From: Aquilaria yunnanensis
Lineage: Eukaryota > Streptophyta > Magnoliopsida > Malvales > Thymelaeaceae
Assembly: GCA_039654915.1 (NCBI GenBank)
Contig: CM077594.1
Coordinates: 16,863,001-16,927,000, forward strand
DNA: 64,000 nt
Direction of reading: 5' to 3'
Shown here: positions 11,605 to 23,930 of the stretch, in pieces
How the letters are laid out: every line of letters begins with the position of its first letter
Position numbering within the stretch: position 1 is the stretch's first letter
Translations under genes and position numbers: made by a program
Notes under the pieces: generated by a model
Database searches by the model: none
Seen by the model: only the letters and a program-made list of their open reading frames with translations
Told to the model about the DNA's origin: nothing

Positions 11605-14600
11605 ATGACATGGTGCGGCGACTCCGACAACGACGGCAGCAGCTCAGACCGGTTCACCGCCGCCGCCAACGTTAATATTCCAACCGATACCGAACCCAAA
11701 AACGATGGCCGACTTCGGACTCTTACTTGCCCTTCTTGCGGCCATAGCATGCCATACAACCAAGACCAGGTAAATAAATTAATCGAGGGACGTGACAGAG
11801 AAAACAAGATTGAATTTTTTTTTTTTTGTTTAATTAATTAATTGGGCGATTTAATTGCGTGATTAATTAGGGAGCATCAGGGATTAATGAATTGCCGGGC
11901 TTACCAGCGGGGGTGAAGTTCGACCCGACGGACCAAGAGATATTGGAGCACTTGGAGGCGAAAGCCATGGCCGATGTTCGCAATCTTCACCCTCTGATCG
12001 ACGAGTTTATTCCCACTTTGGAGGACGAGAACGGGATTTGCTATACTCACCCTGAAAAACTTCCAGGTTTTTATTTTCTTTTGTGTGTTTGTGGGGGGGG
12101 GGGGGGGGGGGGATTGGAAGGTTCTTTGGTTTTTTTTTTTTCTCAATTTTCATTCTACCTTTTTTTCTTTTTTTGGCACTATATCTCCCAATTTTAAGAT
12201 GTCCCAAATTAATCTCAATTTATTTTAATTTAAGTCAATTGACTTTGAAATGACTTATTTTTATTTTTATGCCTTTTTTATCCAAAATTAATTTTAATTA
12301 AAATTCAATATTATATAGCTAGAATAATCCATTGCAAATACATTTTTTGTAATCTTACTAAATTTTTATTAATTTTTCTAGTTTAAGACATTAAAAAAGA
12401 AAAATTCATAAAAATTTAACAACATCATGAAAATTTACTTTCAAATAGATTATTGTATCTATATAATATTAGCTTTTAAATGAAATTGGTTTTAATGTAA
12501 AAGTAAAAATAAGTCATTTGACTTAAGTTAAAATGAATTGGCTCTAAATGCTTAGTATTTAATTAAAAAATTATTGAAAATTTCATGTGTTTTGAGGTGT
12601 TGTTAAAGAATGATTTATAGGATACGTGATTTTTCAATGATCAAAATTTTGTCGTTTATCTCTATTTGGATTCAAAGGATATGCACCTTTTAATTATGTT
12701 TATCCATTCTAGTCAAAATAATGCATGTTCAATTATGTGAAAAGGTAAAAGGGGAAAATTTTGAAATGGAGTGAGTATTATTTTATTTATCCTCTTATTT
12801 TTAGGGGATAATAACCCCTAGTATACTTTTTTTTCTTTCAAAGTTATTTGTGATTAAGTTCTTAAGTTTTTAATTAATTTGATGCATGTTAAAGTCTTAG
12901 TTATTTTGATTCCAACGAACTAATGCTCAAACTAGCAAAAGACTCGAATTAATTTAAATAATTCTTAATTATTCCATAGTTATGCGTGCATCAAAATTTC
13001 TTTTCATTCCCCTTCTAAGTTTACAAACAAAAATTAAATAAAAAATTTGGTCGCTACATTTTGAGAGAAAAAAATTAGGGATATATAGACAGAGAGATAG
13101 GAAGGTGTGAGTTGTGGTTATTTTAGCTTTTATTAGTTTTTTTCCCCAATTCCCCGCTCCTTGCGTTTTCCTATGTCAATGTTAAAAGATTTCACATTCA
13201 CATGCATTTGGCTTTTTTAGTTTTGTTCCATTATCATCATCATATTATTGCATTTTAATCCAAACTATGTTGAGGTTGGGGGTAAAGATTAGTGTTAATC
13301 AAACGTTTAACATTAGTTAACACCAAGTTCGTCCAACATCTACATATAATTGTCCACTGTTAATAAATCAGAGACAGCAATGATAAATTTTAGATACATC
13401 TTAAAGTACCAAAAAAAAAAAACCAAAGATATTGTCATGTTTAATTTGTACTGTTTTTTATAGGCCTAAATGCCTATTGCTCTCCTAAACTATGGTGACT
13501 CGGTCAGTTTGGCCTTTGAACTATAAAGTGGATTAGTTTGAATCCTAAACTTTGGAAAATTAGTCACTTTAGTCTCTTGACTTAGCGACTTAACGTCTGT
13601 GATAACATCTCCATTGATAAAAAGGAAAATTTATATAATAGTTACACAAAATTATGTATTTTTTTTCTTTTTTCCACCCTAAACTTTTATGCCCAACAGC
13701 CAAACCCTCATCTCCAACACCCATTTTCGCCTATCAGGTGTTCAATTCCATCCCTCTATACCCAACTCCACTTTCACCATCATGGTGACTAAACCCTACC
13801 TACAAAGCTATCGAACCAATGGTGACAGCCTTGCTCCCACCGCCTTCGCCACCATTTGAACAAATTACAAATGACACTAGTTGTGAAGACATTGACATAA
13901 AAAACGAAGATGATCTCGAGTAGTTGGACTCCCATCTGCTTAAGCCCCACTCTAGTGATATGGCCCTAGAGGTCATAGGTGAGGTTGATGTAGTGCTGCT
14001 AGTCATCGATAAGGTAGAAGATGCTGCTGAGCTTGAGGACTGCAAAGAAGCCGGTGAGGATGCCATTGAGGCCGCCGACAACAACATGGGTGTGGAAGAT
14101 GGCCACTTGCTTCAGTAGCCATATCATCTTGTGAAGTAAATGGCGGTGAGGCAATCGTTTGATCATTGGTGGAGGAAGATGAATCACTGAGCGACACCGA
14201 TGGTGGTGGAGGAAGTAGAACCCAAATTGATCCATGGTGGAGCTACAGGGTCCGTCAAAGGACGATTCCCTCACCTCTGATCGGCCCCATAATTAGGTAT
14301 GATGGAAGAACGCACGGGTGGAGAAGGGTAAAGATGAAGGGAAGGAGGGGACGAGTGGAGGAAGGGCAGTAAAGTGGGTAAAGGGTGTCAGCAAAGAAGC
14401 CATTGTTGCTCCTCCATTAAACTGCTCACACCATCCATAGCATGTGTGGTCACATGAGGCTTTTTCTGAGTTAAGAGACTAAAGTGGTCGATTTTTCAAA
14501 GTTTAGGGTTCAAACTAATCCACTTTACAGTTTAGAGGGCAAATTATCCGAGTCATCATAGTTCAGGGGAGCAATAGGCATTTAAGCCTTTTTTATACCA

Positions 14601-16212
14601 TGTTTGTGGCGTCCTCTGTTCTAACATGATTCAAATAATTCCGTCTCAATGTACCAAAAAAAAATTCCATCTTATGTATTTACATGAAAAGAAAACATAT
14701 GCATAAAAGTTTATAGGAAGAATGAATTCCAGGAAAAAATTGGTGCTGATTTCTCAAATCATTTTCCTTGTAATTAAGGAACCCTATAGGGTTGCAAGCT
14801 GTACATATTTATCATGTATGTTAATAAGTAAACATCTAATAAGTTGTGTTATATATACGTGTGTGTATTTTTGGTATTGATAAATGCTTTGAACCAAGTG
14901 ATTAACTAGGTTCTTTTCAGGCCATACTGATGGGCTGAAAATTTCTAGAAGCAGCAAGTGATTATGCCATTAATTATAATTATGCTAAAAATAAAATGTT
15001 GTCAGCTGTTTCTATTTCTCATTTGATTCTAGTGCGTGTCATATTAATTAATTAGTTATTACTCTTTATATCAATCAAATAAATACTAGATATATATATC
15101 GATCAAAAAGAGGGCATATGCAAAATGTGACGACAAGGAAATCCCGAGCTTATATTGTGCAATAAAACATAACAGAATAAAGCTTTAGCCTAAAGGTTAA
15201 ATTTAGTCTAGTTTTTGTTATTGGGAGGGATCTTCTATGTTACTCTCTCTGCCACATTTTTTTTATTCTATTTGATTTTTTTAATTGATTTGACTTGAAT
15301 TTATTCATATTATTGTTTGTTAAAAAAAATAAAAACTATATATATAGGTTTTTTATTTATATGTTAAAATGTTGAAAATAAAAAATTATAGATTAATAGT
15401 AAAAAAGTGAATAGTACAAAGAATTTAGAATAAATGAAGTATTATATGGACATTATTTAGCACAAAAATAATTATTAAAATATTGGTATATTTAATTAAT
15501 TAGCTGTTTGCATACAAATAATTGAATAATTTTAATTAAATAAAATGAAAAGGAAATCTTGCATGTGTTCAATGTCCATCTGAAACATACAACCGACCAC
15601 ACCAAACAGACCATATACTTGTCTTCAGGAGTAAGCAAAGACGGCCAGATCCGGCACTTTTTCCACCGGCCGTCCAAGGCCTACACGACGGGGACGCGGA
15701 AGAGGCGAAAGGTACACACGGACAGCAACGGGAACGAGACACGGTGGCACAAAACGGGCAAGACCAGACCCATTCTCTCCTCCGGCGTCGTCAAAGGGTT
15801 CAAGAAGATCCTAGTTCTCTACACCAACTACGGGCGGCAGAGGAAGCCCGAGAAAACCAACTGGGTCATGCACCAGTACCACCTCGGGCACGACGAAGAA
15901 GAGAAAGACGGCGAGCTCGTCGCCTCCAAGGTGTTCTACCAGACCCAGCCCCGGCAATGCGGGTCGGGCATGAAAGATCTGGCTGATCACAAGAGGCTCA
16001 GGAACAGTCACGACATCACCATTAACAACACCGAGGCTCTGGTGGATTATTACGGTCATAGTTCTGGTTACAGTGTGTCGTTCGGACAGGGGAGAGACGA
16101 GAGCCCGCCGGAGCTGATCCCGAACTTGGTCGTCCATCGAGATGAGACGTCGTCGTTTATGAGGTCTTTGACTTCTGAGACAAGCAAGGGGAGGTTGCTT
16201 GAGAGGAAATAG
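11605..16212 (+). CDS. NAC transcription factor, SND2/SND3 (NAC073) type
   Basis: Exons 11605-11769, 11871-12066 and 15629-16212 join in frame into 314 aa. Exon 1 begins [10 protein letters not shown] and has CPSCGH, the N-terminal extension typical of the SND2/SND3/NAC075 group. Exon 2 carries [20 protein letters not shown] and [10 protein letters not shown] (NAC subdomains A-B), ending YTHPEKLPG. Exon 3 continues with [42 protein letters not shown] and [12 protein letters not shown] (subdomains C-E), then [12 protein letters not shown] and a roughly 75-residue tail. All splice sites are GT-AG. Arabidopsis relatives are nuclear activators of secondary-wall genes in xylem fibres; that role here is inferred. 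A TATA-like TTTATATTT lies near 11305. Intron 2 is 3,562 bp, enlarged by a transposon at 13463-14588. SND2, SND3 and NAC075 cannot be told apart by eye. Confidence 0.92.
12093..12112 (+). repeat. 20-base G homopolymer just inside NAC intron 2
   Basis: Twenty consecutive G residues begin 27 bases after the 5' splice site of intron 2 and are followed by T- and A-rich tracts. On the sense RNA strand this can fold into a G-quadruplex. Length may be imprecise because homopolymers of this kind are error-prone in sequencing. Confidence 0.8.
13463..14588. mobile_element. Non-autonomous Mutator-like element in NAC intron 2
   Basis: Terminal inverted repeats of roughly 130 bp begin GGCCTAAATGCCTATTGCTC at 13463 and end, inverted, at 14588 (GGCTTAAATGCCTATTGCTC on the minus strand). 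They are flanked by an exact 9-bp duplication TTTTTTATA (13454-13462 and 14589-14597), the duplication length that defines Mutator-like elements. Total length is 1,126 bp. There is no transposase. The interior (about 13680-14400) is more GC-rich than its surroundings and supports several short frames, as in elements that have captured gene fragments, but I recognise no donor gene. Confidence 0.88.
15240..15441. mobile_element. Possible degenerate Stowaway-like MITE
   Basis: The left end TACTCTCTCTGCCACATTTT and the inverse of the right end (TACTTCATTTATTCTAAATT) are loosely complementary and flanked by TA. The size of about 200 bp and AT-rich interior fit a Stowaway MITE. The match is weak, and it also lies in NAC intron 2. 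Confidence 0.3.
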
Positions 16213-16777
16213 GGTTTTGATTTTGGTGGTGGAGCGGAAATGATAAGGACAAAATGACAAGGACTTGGTGAATAGGGTTGCTAGGTATTGTTGTTGTGGT
16301 GTAGGTAGCAAGGCAGCCAAATAAAATTGCTATTAACAGGGAGATTAATGTGGAGGATAATAAGGATGGGGATAAATAAGGAAGCTACTTCTGACCTATT
16401 GTTACAATCAATTTTAGGGTATATATACAATTGGGTGAATGATCAGATTGAGGGGTGAAGTGATGACAAGTAATTTTTAACCATATTCTTCCCATACAAG
16501 GGATTATTGACATCTTTACTGTATGTAATATATATAGGTTTGTTTTCTATTCATATATATGTACTGCAATACAAAGATGACATCTTTTTAATACTTATTT
16601 TTTTTCAATCAGACGGTTCGAGTCAATTTTGCAAAGTTTAATCTCTTCTATTCCTATTATAGTATTTGTGCAAAATGTGTATATTTTTTATTTTTTATTT
16701 TTTTTTGGTACACATGAAGCATCTAAGTACACAATAGAAATGAGAGAATATATCTTGGGGTTTAAGCTAGGCAAAAG
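16213..16777. other. 3' flank of the NAC gene
   Basis: Downstream untranslated and intergenic sequence. T-rich tracts and an AATAAA-like string (near 16320) could serve in polyadenylation. No other feature was recognised. Confidence 0.35.
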
Positions 16778-17240
16778 CATCTTCAATGGCTTTTTCCTTC
16801 TGTAGATTTTCTTTTTTTAGAAAATATAGAGTACTTTCTTACTCCAAAAACTTCCTTATCTCATTCTCCAAAATAAAAAATAAGATGAAAGATAAAAGTC
16901 AATTCCATACATTTGTAGAAACTCTAAAATTTATTATTCTCCTTCTTTCTTATCCCAATTAACTTTTCATCTTTTTTTTTTCCTTTCATAACTTGACTTT
17001 TCTTACTTGTCCCCAATAATATAGAATATAATTATTTTAAGTATAGAATAATTAATTATTGTAATAACTAAACTATCCACTAATTTGAATTTATTTTAAA
17101 TGCATAATATTTAATTAATGTTGTATAATAATTGCATGATTCTACAAAATAGAGATGATGGAGTTGGAGTAGAAAATCATGGAGACTTTGATTTTTACTT
17201 TCTTATTTTATAGAAAATATAGGAAATCAGTTAGAGATAC
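16778..17240. mobile_element. MITE with GCATCTTCAATGG-type ends
   Basis: The left end GCATCTTCAATGGCTTTTTCC and the inverse of the right end GTATCTCTAACTGATTTCC are related inverted repeats about 460 bp apart, followed inward by shared AGAAAATATAG-type sequence. Such ends recall plant MITEs beginning GCATCTCCAAC. No clear target duplication could be fixed, so the superfamily is left open. Confidence 0.45.
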
Positions 17241-18913
17241 TCTAATAGTGTGGACTTAGATCCAATTGGTTTGTTTGTTACATCCAATTACCATTTTTGG
17301 AATTTGAACTCTTAACCTTAGAATTAGGAGTGATTTGAGCTAAATCACACTAATTGTTACAATAAATTAGGAGCACGGGAGTACAAGAATTACGTATGTA
17401 AAAAACAAACTAGTGATATTTACGTAGCCCATTTAAAACATGAAACAATATTCTTGTAAATGACAAACATGCATTATTGCCATAAAATTCGGCTATCTTA
17501 AACTTGAACCTAATATGTGGCAAACAAATGGAGGGAGGGAAACACTACTAAAAAAATAAGCTTTTTTTAACAGCCTTTTTCAATGGCTTCGCATTGAAAA
17601 ATTGAGTTTTCCAACACAAAGCCATTGTAAATAGACTTGTTGGCAAAACATGTGTTGGAAAAAAAAATTCAATAACTCAATTTTTTGTCATTAGTATTTC
17701 CAACGACCAGCAGTTGAAAATGAGCAGTTAGAAATTTCCAATAGCCGAACGTCACATTGTGTTTTTGGCCCATGTAAGAGGTTTTCTAATGGCTTAACCG
17801 TTGGAAAGTTCCAACGTCCTTAGATATTGAAAAATTTCTCCAACAGCTCAAGCAGTTAGAAATTTTCAAAAACCAAGCCGTTGGAAACTTTTTATGAGAA
17901 AATAAAAAATATATATATATTATTAAATTATATTTTATATTTCATAATATGACAAAAAACATTTTTAAAAAATTATATCATATATTTAAAAAATTCAAAA
18001 TCAAAAGAACCACAAAACCAAAAAATTACAAAATCACAAAAATAACAACATCAGAAAAATTATACTCAAAACAAATCTCCACAAATATAACATAAAACAC
18101 AAAAAATACAACAAAACCACAAAATAAAACCAAATTCGCAAAATTTAAAAACAAAGTACAACAATTCAAAACCCAAATCTGCAAATGCAACTATTGAAGG
18201 AGGGTGGCGGCACGAGGAGCTTAGGCGAATGGCAAAGAAAAGTGAACGGAGAAGCCTAGGTTATGGTGAAAAGCAGCAAACAACAAGTGGATCTGGTGCA
18301 CGGACGGTCGGCGAGCAGAGAAGCAGAGCATAAACGGCAACAAGTAGAGAAGTGGAGCATGGGCAGTCGGCTTGAGGAGACATCAAGCATGGGTGATGAA
18401 CAGCAAAGAGGGGCAAAGAGCATAGTGATGAAGGTTCTGTCGTGGCGATGACAGTAAAATGCATGACTATTGGAGGCAAATCGGATGAGAGAAGTGATGT
18501 GAGTAAAAGAGCAAAGGGCGAGGCAAAGCGAGGGAGAGAGCAAAAAGATAAAAAGAAAATTGAGAGAGAGCAGAGGGAGAGGGTAGAGGGAGTGGTGAAG
18601 AAGGGCAGAGAACAGAGTGTGAAAGATGAAAGTGGGAAGAGATGATATATAAGTATATATAGTTAGCGTTATATTATGTTTGAGTTAGTTTTGGGCCAAT
18701 TAGTTGGTTAGCTTGACACTTTTATATGGGTTTTATATATGATATATATTATTATTAATTGATATATATTAAATATATTATTATACATTATGATATATGC
18801 TATACTGTTGTATATATTATTAAATATATTGAATTTATCATTATGCATTATATATATGATATATAAATATACACACACACATACAACTATATTATAATTA
18901 TTTTTATTATTAG

Positions 18914-19496
18914 AGTAAATTGGAAAAATGGTCCCTACCCTTTAGCTAATGTTTTCTTTTAGTCCCTAACATATTGAATGTTATGTTTTGGTCCTAAACC
19001 TATTAAAATTGTTTCATTTTGGTCCTTCAGCAGAAGAAATTCATTAACTCAGAATAATTGTTTGATAAAAATTTTTGAAATTTTAATTCAAATATTTGGT
19101 AACTGTCTTTTAGTAAATTTAAACATTTTAATATTTTTTACAGTAAATAGATAATTTAAATTAATAGTTTTTTATTTCTAAATGAAATAAATTCAATTTA
19201 TAGAGAGAAAAAAAATGATTTAAATTTTTTATTAATTACAAAAAATTATTATACTGATTAAATTTATTGTAAAATAGTTACTGGATAGTTTAAATTATCA
19301 TCTAAAAAATTATTATCAGAAAAGTACTTTGAGTTAATAAATTTTATCAAATTGGAAATAAAATGAAATATTTTCAATAGATTTAGGACTAAAACAAAAC
19401 ATTTTAATAGGTTTAGGACTAAAAAAAATGTTCAATAGGTTAGAGACTAAAAGAAAACAATGGCCAAAGGTTATGGACCATTCATGAAATTTACTC
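18914..19496. mobile_element. Inverted-repeat element nested in the CACTA element
   Basis: The left end GAGTAAATTGGAAAAATGG and the inverse of the right end GAGTAAATTTCATGAATGG continue for about 150 bases of matching inverted sequence, containing repeated TTAGTCCCTAAC and GGTCCTAAACCTATTAAAA phrases. Flanks are TTATTATTA-like on both sides, consistent with a 9-bp Mutator-type duplication but too simple to be decisive. About 580 bp, no coding capacity. Confidence 0.6.
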
Positions 19497-19966
19497 ATTA
19501 TTATTAATATAAATATATGCATGCACACACACACACAAATATGTTTATATATTTGTATATGATAAATATGATATATAAGAAATATTACAAAAATACAAAT
19601 ATATATAAATAAATTAATATTATTATTATTTATAATAAAATATTTTTAAAATGTTACTTTATTTTCTAAAATTGTAAAATTCTATGGGCAAGGCTTTTAT
19701 GGGCTTTAATTTATATATTGTGTGTGTGTGTGTGATATATAATATACCTATCATATATCAATATGAATATATATAAATATAACTATCATATATGTGATAT
19801 ATATGTTGATATATATCATATATATGATACATATAATTATTAAGTTAATATATTATTATATTATTATATTATTATACTGTTACATTATTACATTATTATC
19901 ATATATGATGTATTATTACATCATATAACATATATCATATACATTATTATATGATAATATAATATC

Positions 19967-19970
<4 letters not shown>

Positions 19971-20004
<34 letters not shown>
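19971..20004. repeat. (TA)n microsatellite
   Basis: About 16 uninterrupted TA dinucleotides lie inside the CACTA element, embedded in several hundred bases of AT-rich sequence rich in ATATAT. Confidence 0.85.
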
Positions 20005-20006
<2 letters not shown>

Positions 20007-20469
20007 TGATATATTTATACTTATAAATATGTTTTTATACATTATAAATATGTATATTATTATTATTTATTATAAAATATTTTTAAAATGCTACTTTGTT
20101 TTTTAAATTTATGAATTTTTTTTTGTTTACTAGCACAATTTTACAACAACCTCACATTGGAAATTTTTCACATTATAATTTCTAATTTTCTCGTGTTGGA
20201 AATTGAAATTCTCAAGTTTTTAACTGTTATATTTCCGACAACTCAACACATTGGAAATTTCCAACTGTCAAGCCATTGGAAATTTCCAACTCCAATGGCA
20301 AACAATGTTCTTCAAAATTTCTAACGATTAGGCTATTGGAAATTCATCCCCTCTTTTTCCAACAGCTTTTCACATTAAAAATTTCAACTATTTAGCCGTT
20401 GAAAATTTGACCATTGGAAAATACTTGTTTTTTAGTAATGAAAAAGCCAAAAGGAAAAAAACCAATTTT

Positions 20470-21300
20470 TTTTTAAACACTATGGTGGATGTACATTTCA
20501 TTGCATAAAATGCTCAGCAACGCTTACAATCATCAAAACCAAAGACCTACAAAAGGAAATGACAAAACCTAATAAAAAGAAGAACAGAAAACATAAATCC
20601 TACACTTGTGTCACATGGCAAAATCAGTTGAAGTATAAAATATCTAAACACCTTGCTAACATTAATATCTAGCCTAATTTGGATAGACTCAACAATTAAA
20701 CCAATAATCATAGATGAACACTTGCAGCTACGATGATGAATTCTTCTATTTAGCTCATGCCAAATGTAGTACTATACCCAAAAAACAAGTTCTCCTCACC
20801 CTAGCTTTAGTACTTTTACCCTTCACCACCCTACTCATCCACTCCAATAATTAAGACCACTTATTAAGAGCATCCCTAAGACTAACTTACACATAATGTC
20901 TCTTTAAACTAGTAGGAAATAATCACATTCAAAAAAACAGATGATCCTTATACTTGTCTTTTAATAAACATAAAAGACAAAGCGCTAAATGCACCTCACT
21001 ATACTGCTTTAGTATATCAAAGGTGGGCAACTTACTCAACATAGCAAACTAGTAAATGAAAGAAAAATTTAGGCACCAAATTTTGAACCAGTTTATACCA
21101 CAAGATCACATCTACATGAAGGTATGCTAGTTACATAAGGAACTTCCCATTTTCTACACACTCTTGGTTCTGATCATGCACACAGCCATCAAACATAGTC
21201 CTAGATTTAGGGATATATTTCCAAACCATAGAAAAATAAATATGTGCACTTACCTACCACATCAAAATTTTAAAGATGATAAGCATGCATCCATTTAACC
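20470..21300 (-). pseudogene. LINE ORF2 C-terminal (zf-RVT) fragment
   Basis: The minus-strand frame around 20790-20640 reads YYIWHELNRRIHH followed by IIGLIVESIQIRLDINVSK. This is the end of the zf-RVT domain in plant LINE reverse-transcriptase proteins (family pattern YYIWKERNNRLH...). Upstream on the same strand, CLLCLLKDKYKDHLFF (near 20960) fits the Cys-Cys...His half of the same zinc-binding domain. Stops and frameshifts interrupt it throughout. The T-run near 20465 would be the poly(A) tail seen from the other strand. The CACTA element's right end lies about 30 bp away. Confidence 0.7.
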
Positions 21301-21790
21301 TAAAGGTTTTCTTTATCCACCACTAATCTCTACAACTTCTTCCCAATAAAAGCATTACTCCAAGCATGCAAACTAAACATTCCAAGCTCTCCCTACTTCT
21401 TTGGCAAATAAACCATTTTCTAAGCAAGTCGGTATTTTCAACCGGAAACAGACATGTTGTCATACCCCATCCTTACATAGGCCTAGGGCTGGAAGGACTG
21501 AATTGCCAAAAACAAAAGCCTAATCACCCTTGGGGCACCTTAACTTTACTGACTCGAACAAGTCAATCCCTTATCTTAGACTCAGCATCAGTTGGTCCTC
21601 CAACTTGGTAAAGTAGTACAACATAGTCCAAGGCTAACGAAAGCCAGAAAATTTTGTCTCCATTACTCATATATTGATCGAAAGACATATATAAGTGGTT
21701 TTGTTGGTTCGAAACGAGCACAAACAAAGCTAGGGTTTGAAACATGCAAAATGTTCATTTTTGAATCATTGAAATTGAAGAAAGGGAAAG

Positions 21791-22430
21791 ATGTCTTGGT
21801 CGTTGGAAAACTGGAGATCGACAGGTAGGAAGAATATGGGTTACGAGGCTAAAAAATGGCATCAATGCTCATGTAGGTTGGTTGCAAGAATGTACAGAGC
21901 GTGGAAAGACACTGATAATGTAGGGATGAGGTTTTTTGGCTGTTCAGGTTACCAGGTTAATTTGAGCATGATTTTTGAGTTATTTTGAGGGTTTATGTCA
22001 TGAAAAGAGATTGATTTTTCGCTCGGTTGAAATGTGATGCAACCTACGAGTGATTCGAGTAGGGAAAAATTATATGAATATTTGCATTAGGTTAATGGTG
22101 AGTTTTCTCTTCAAGCCAAAGTTGTTATTAAACAACTTTGAGACAAAGAAAGAAGAAAAAAAAAAGTAGAGATTAAGACAATGGCTGCTGTAATTGGGAT
22201 GAAGGAAGCTAAAATATTGAAAAAGGATGTTGAGATATCGCAATGAAATAGCCAATTAGAAGAACTAGAAGGTCAAACTAATGCAAAAGCTAGTTGCAAT
22301 GTCATAGAAGGTAGATTTAATGAATATGGTACTTAGTAAGCTCCAGCATTCCAATAAACTAGTTTTGTTTGTGACTTTGATGTTGTTTGTAGTTGTTGTG
22401 ATAAGAAGTTAGATTGTTTGGGATTTAATA
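21791..22430 (+). pseudogene. GRF zinc-finger / coiled-coil / membrane-tail protein in MULE-B
   Basis: Exon 1 (21791 to about 21955) encodes 55 residues from MSWSLENW, including WHQCSCRLVARM and DNVGMRFFGCSGY. This is the C-x-C ... GxRF-x-C signature of the GRF zinc finger, here CSC...FFGC, and it ends at a plausible splice donor (CAG|GTTAAT). After an intron of about 135 bp the sequence continues with a Lys/Glu-rich stretch (DKERRKKKVEIK, then MKEAKILKKDVEIS) that looks like a coiled coil. A hydrophobic segment KLVLFVTLMLFVVVVI follows near 22353-22402. Plant proteins of this architecture (GRF finger, coiled coil, C-terminal membrane anchor) are a known uncharacterised family. In-frame stops after the intron make this copy non-functional. 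It faces the transposase 3' end to 3' end. Confidence 0.65.
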
Positions 22431-23930
22431 GGCGGCAATAGGCATATACATAAGATCTCACCATCTAGAAATGACAATATACTCATGATGTAGCATTTGT
22501 GAGGAATTGGATTATTTGACCTTTGTTTTGAAATAGATGCTCAGTAATGAAAAATGGTTCATATTGTTGGCATATATACTTTATCTAATTTGGTACATAA
22601 TGTTGTGAGGCATTACAAACTAGGTTTGGTACAAAATGCTGTTATCTAAATACTGGTTTGACATATGGAGGAATAAAACTTGGTCTATAGGTTTGGGAGG
22701 ATATAACCAAGTGTTGCAGACTGAGTAATTTTAAGGTTTTACAAGTCAAAAAATAGAAAAAGTGTGAGATTTATAGGCAGAATAACAAGATAGCAATAAC
22801 ATGTTTGCATGTACAGCAAATAAGAACACTTGATCTTTAGGTTTTGACAGGGCATAGCAATAACAAAGACTTGTAAACTTGAAACCAGCTTCCAAACTTG
22901 CAGAATATTAGAGGCCTGCATTTTCCTTAATAGTATCATTCTCCTACCAAGATCATGCTTCAAACATGCTAGAAGGATGTTAAAAAATAGTGATAAAGTG
23001 TCAGATCAAGTGCAAACACACAACAACAAGTCAAATAACCAGTCAAACAAATTAATCCAACATGCCTTTTTACTACAGAAGAAGAAACTCGAGCATTTTT
23101 CACTAACAATACCAAACAGTTAGGATTTTTGGCATCAATCAAAAATAGTCATAGCTCCTACTAGTTTTATCTTCATGTTTGAAGTATATACTAGACTATG
23201 AGACTAATAATAGCTAGTATCAAAATGAACAATCCTTCAAGTCATGCCACCTTGTTGATTTCACAAAATCACAACACAAGCACTACCAAAATCACCGCCA
23301 CCTTGCTAAGTTTGCACAATCAACTTGCAGGTTTCGAACTCACAAAGTTATGACAAAATGAGCTACATAGCAGCTCAATGTGTGATCTGATAAGGTAATC
23401 CAAGCTATTCAAAAAAAATTAATAAAATTCATGTCAGTATGAGAAAGTATTTGTGTTTAGGAAATTGAAAGAGTCTGTAGAAATAAACTAGGTTTTACAT
23501 ACATTAAGAGTTTTACGACCTGTGACCCGATTTATATGAACTTTAATACCATAAGTCTCTATTTTCTTTTTCACAAAGACCCTTCCACTAGACAAGCCTA
23601 AAAGTCCAGTGCCCCTTCCTATAATCTAAATTAAACAAAAAGTATGATTGAATTAAAAGAATAAATAACAATGACTCATAACCTTAGCATACTCTATGTA
23701 TATTCTAATATAATATTAAATGAAAATGGTTTACCATTGATAATGGATGATTTGCAGACTACTAAGATTGAACAAAATAATTTGCAGTTGGATTATTTCA
23801 TTGTCTTAGTGAAAAAAATGCCTAATTTAGTGTAAATATGATTAGGGTACAAGCTCACATAAAAGCACAAAGATATAGTGAAAATGGTAAGCATAAACCT
23901 AGGTAATTTAAGCCATTGTACTGATAGTGC
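22431..23930. other. MULE-B interior without recognised genes
   Basis: Sequence between the GRF pseudogene and the 3' end of the transposase pseudogene. No domain is recognisable on either strand; the longest minus-strand frame (22963-22739) is hydrophobic near its end but matches nothing I know. Confidence 0.35.

Larger units (their letters stand above)
17543..20440. mobile_element. Non-autonomous CACTA (En/Spm) element
   Basis: The left end reads CACTACTAAAAAAATAAG at 17543. The right end, read inverted, is CATTACTAAAAAACAAG at 20440. A 3-bp AAA duplication flanks both sides (17540-17542, 20441-20443), the duplication size of CACTA transposons. Both subterminal regions (about 17575-17890 and 20150-20425) are packed with degenerate direct and inverted copies of a TTGGAAATTTCCAAC-like motif, the known binding-site pattern for CACTA transposases. 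Total length is 2,898 bp. No transposase is present. The interior holds a purine-rich stretch with short ORFs (18240-18650), a nested inverted-repeat element and AT microsatellites. Confidence 0.88.

Noticed and set aside
11901..12207. Minus-strand ORFs across the G run
   Set aside because: They are the antisense of NAC exon 2 and poly-G/poly-T intron sequence, with Pro and Lys runs from homopolymers.
15811..16320. 169-codon minus-strand ORF
   Set aside because: It is antisense to the third NAC exon, where strong codon constraint and higher GC leave the reverse frame open by chance.
18240..18650. Purine-rich ORFs in the CACTA element as a captured gene
   Set aside because: The frames are dominated by Lys, Glu and Arg with no recognisable domain; composition explains them.
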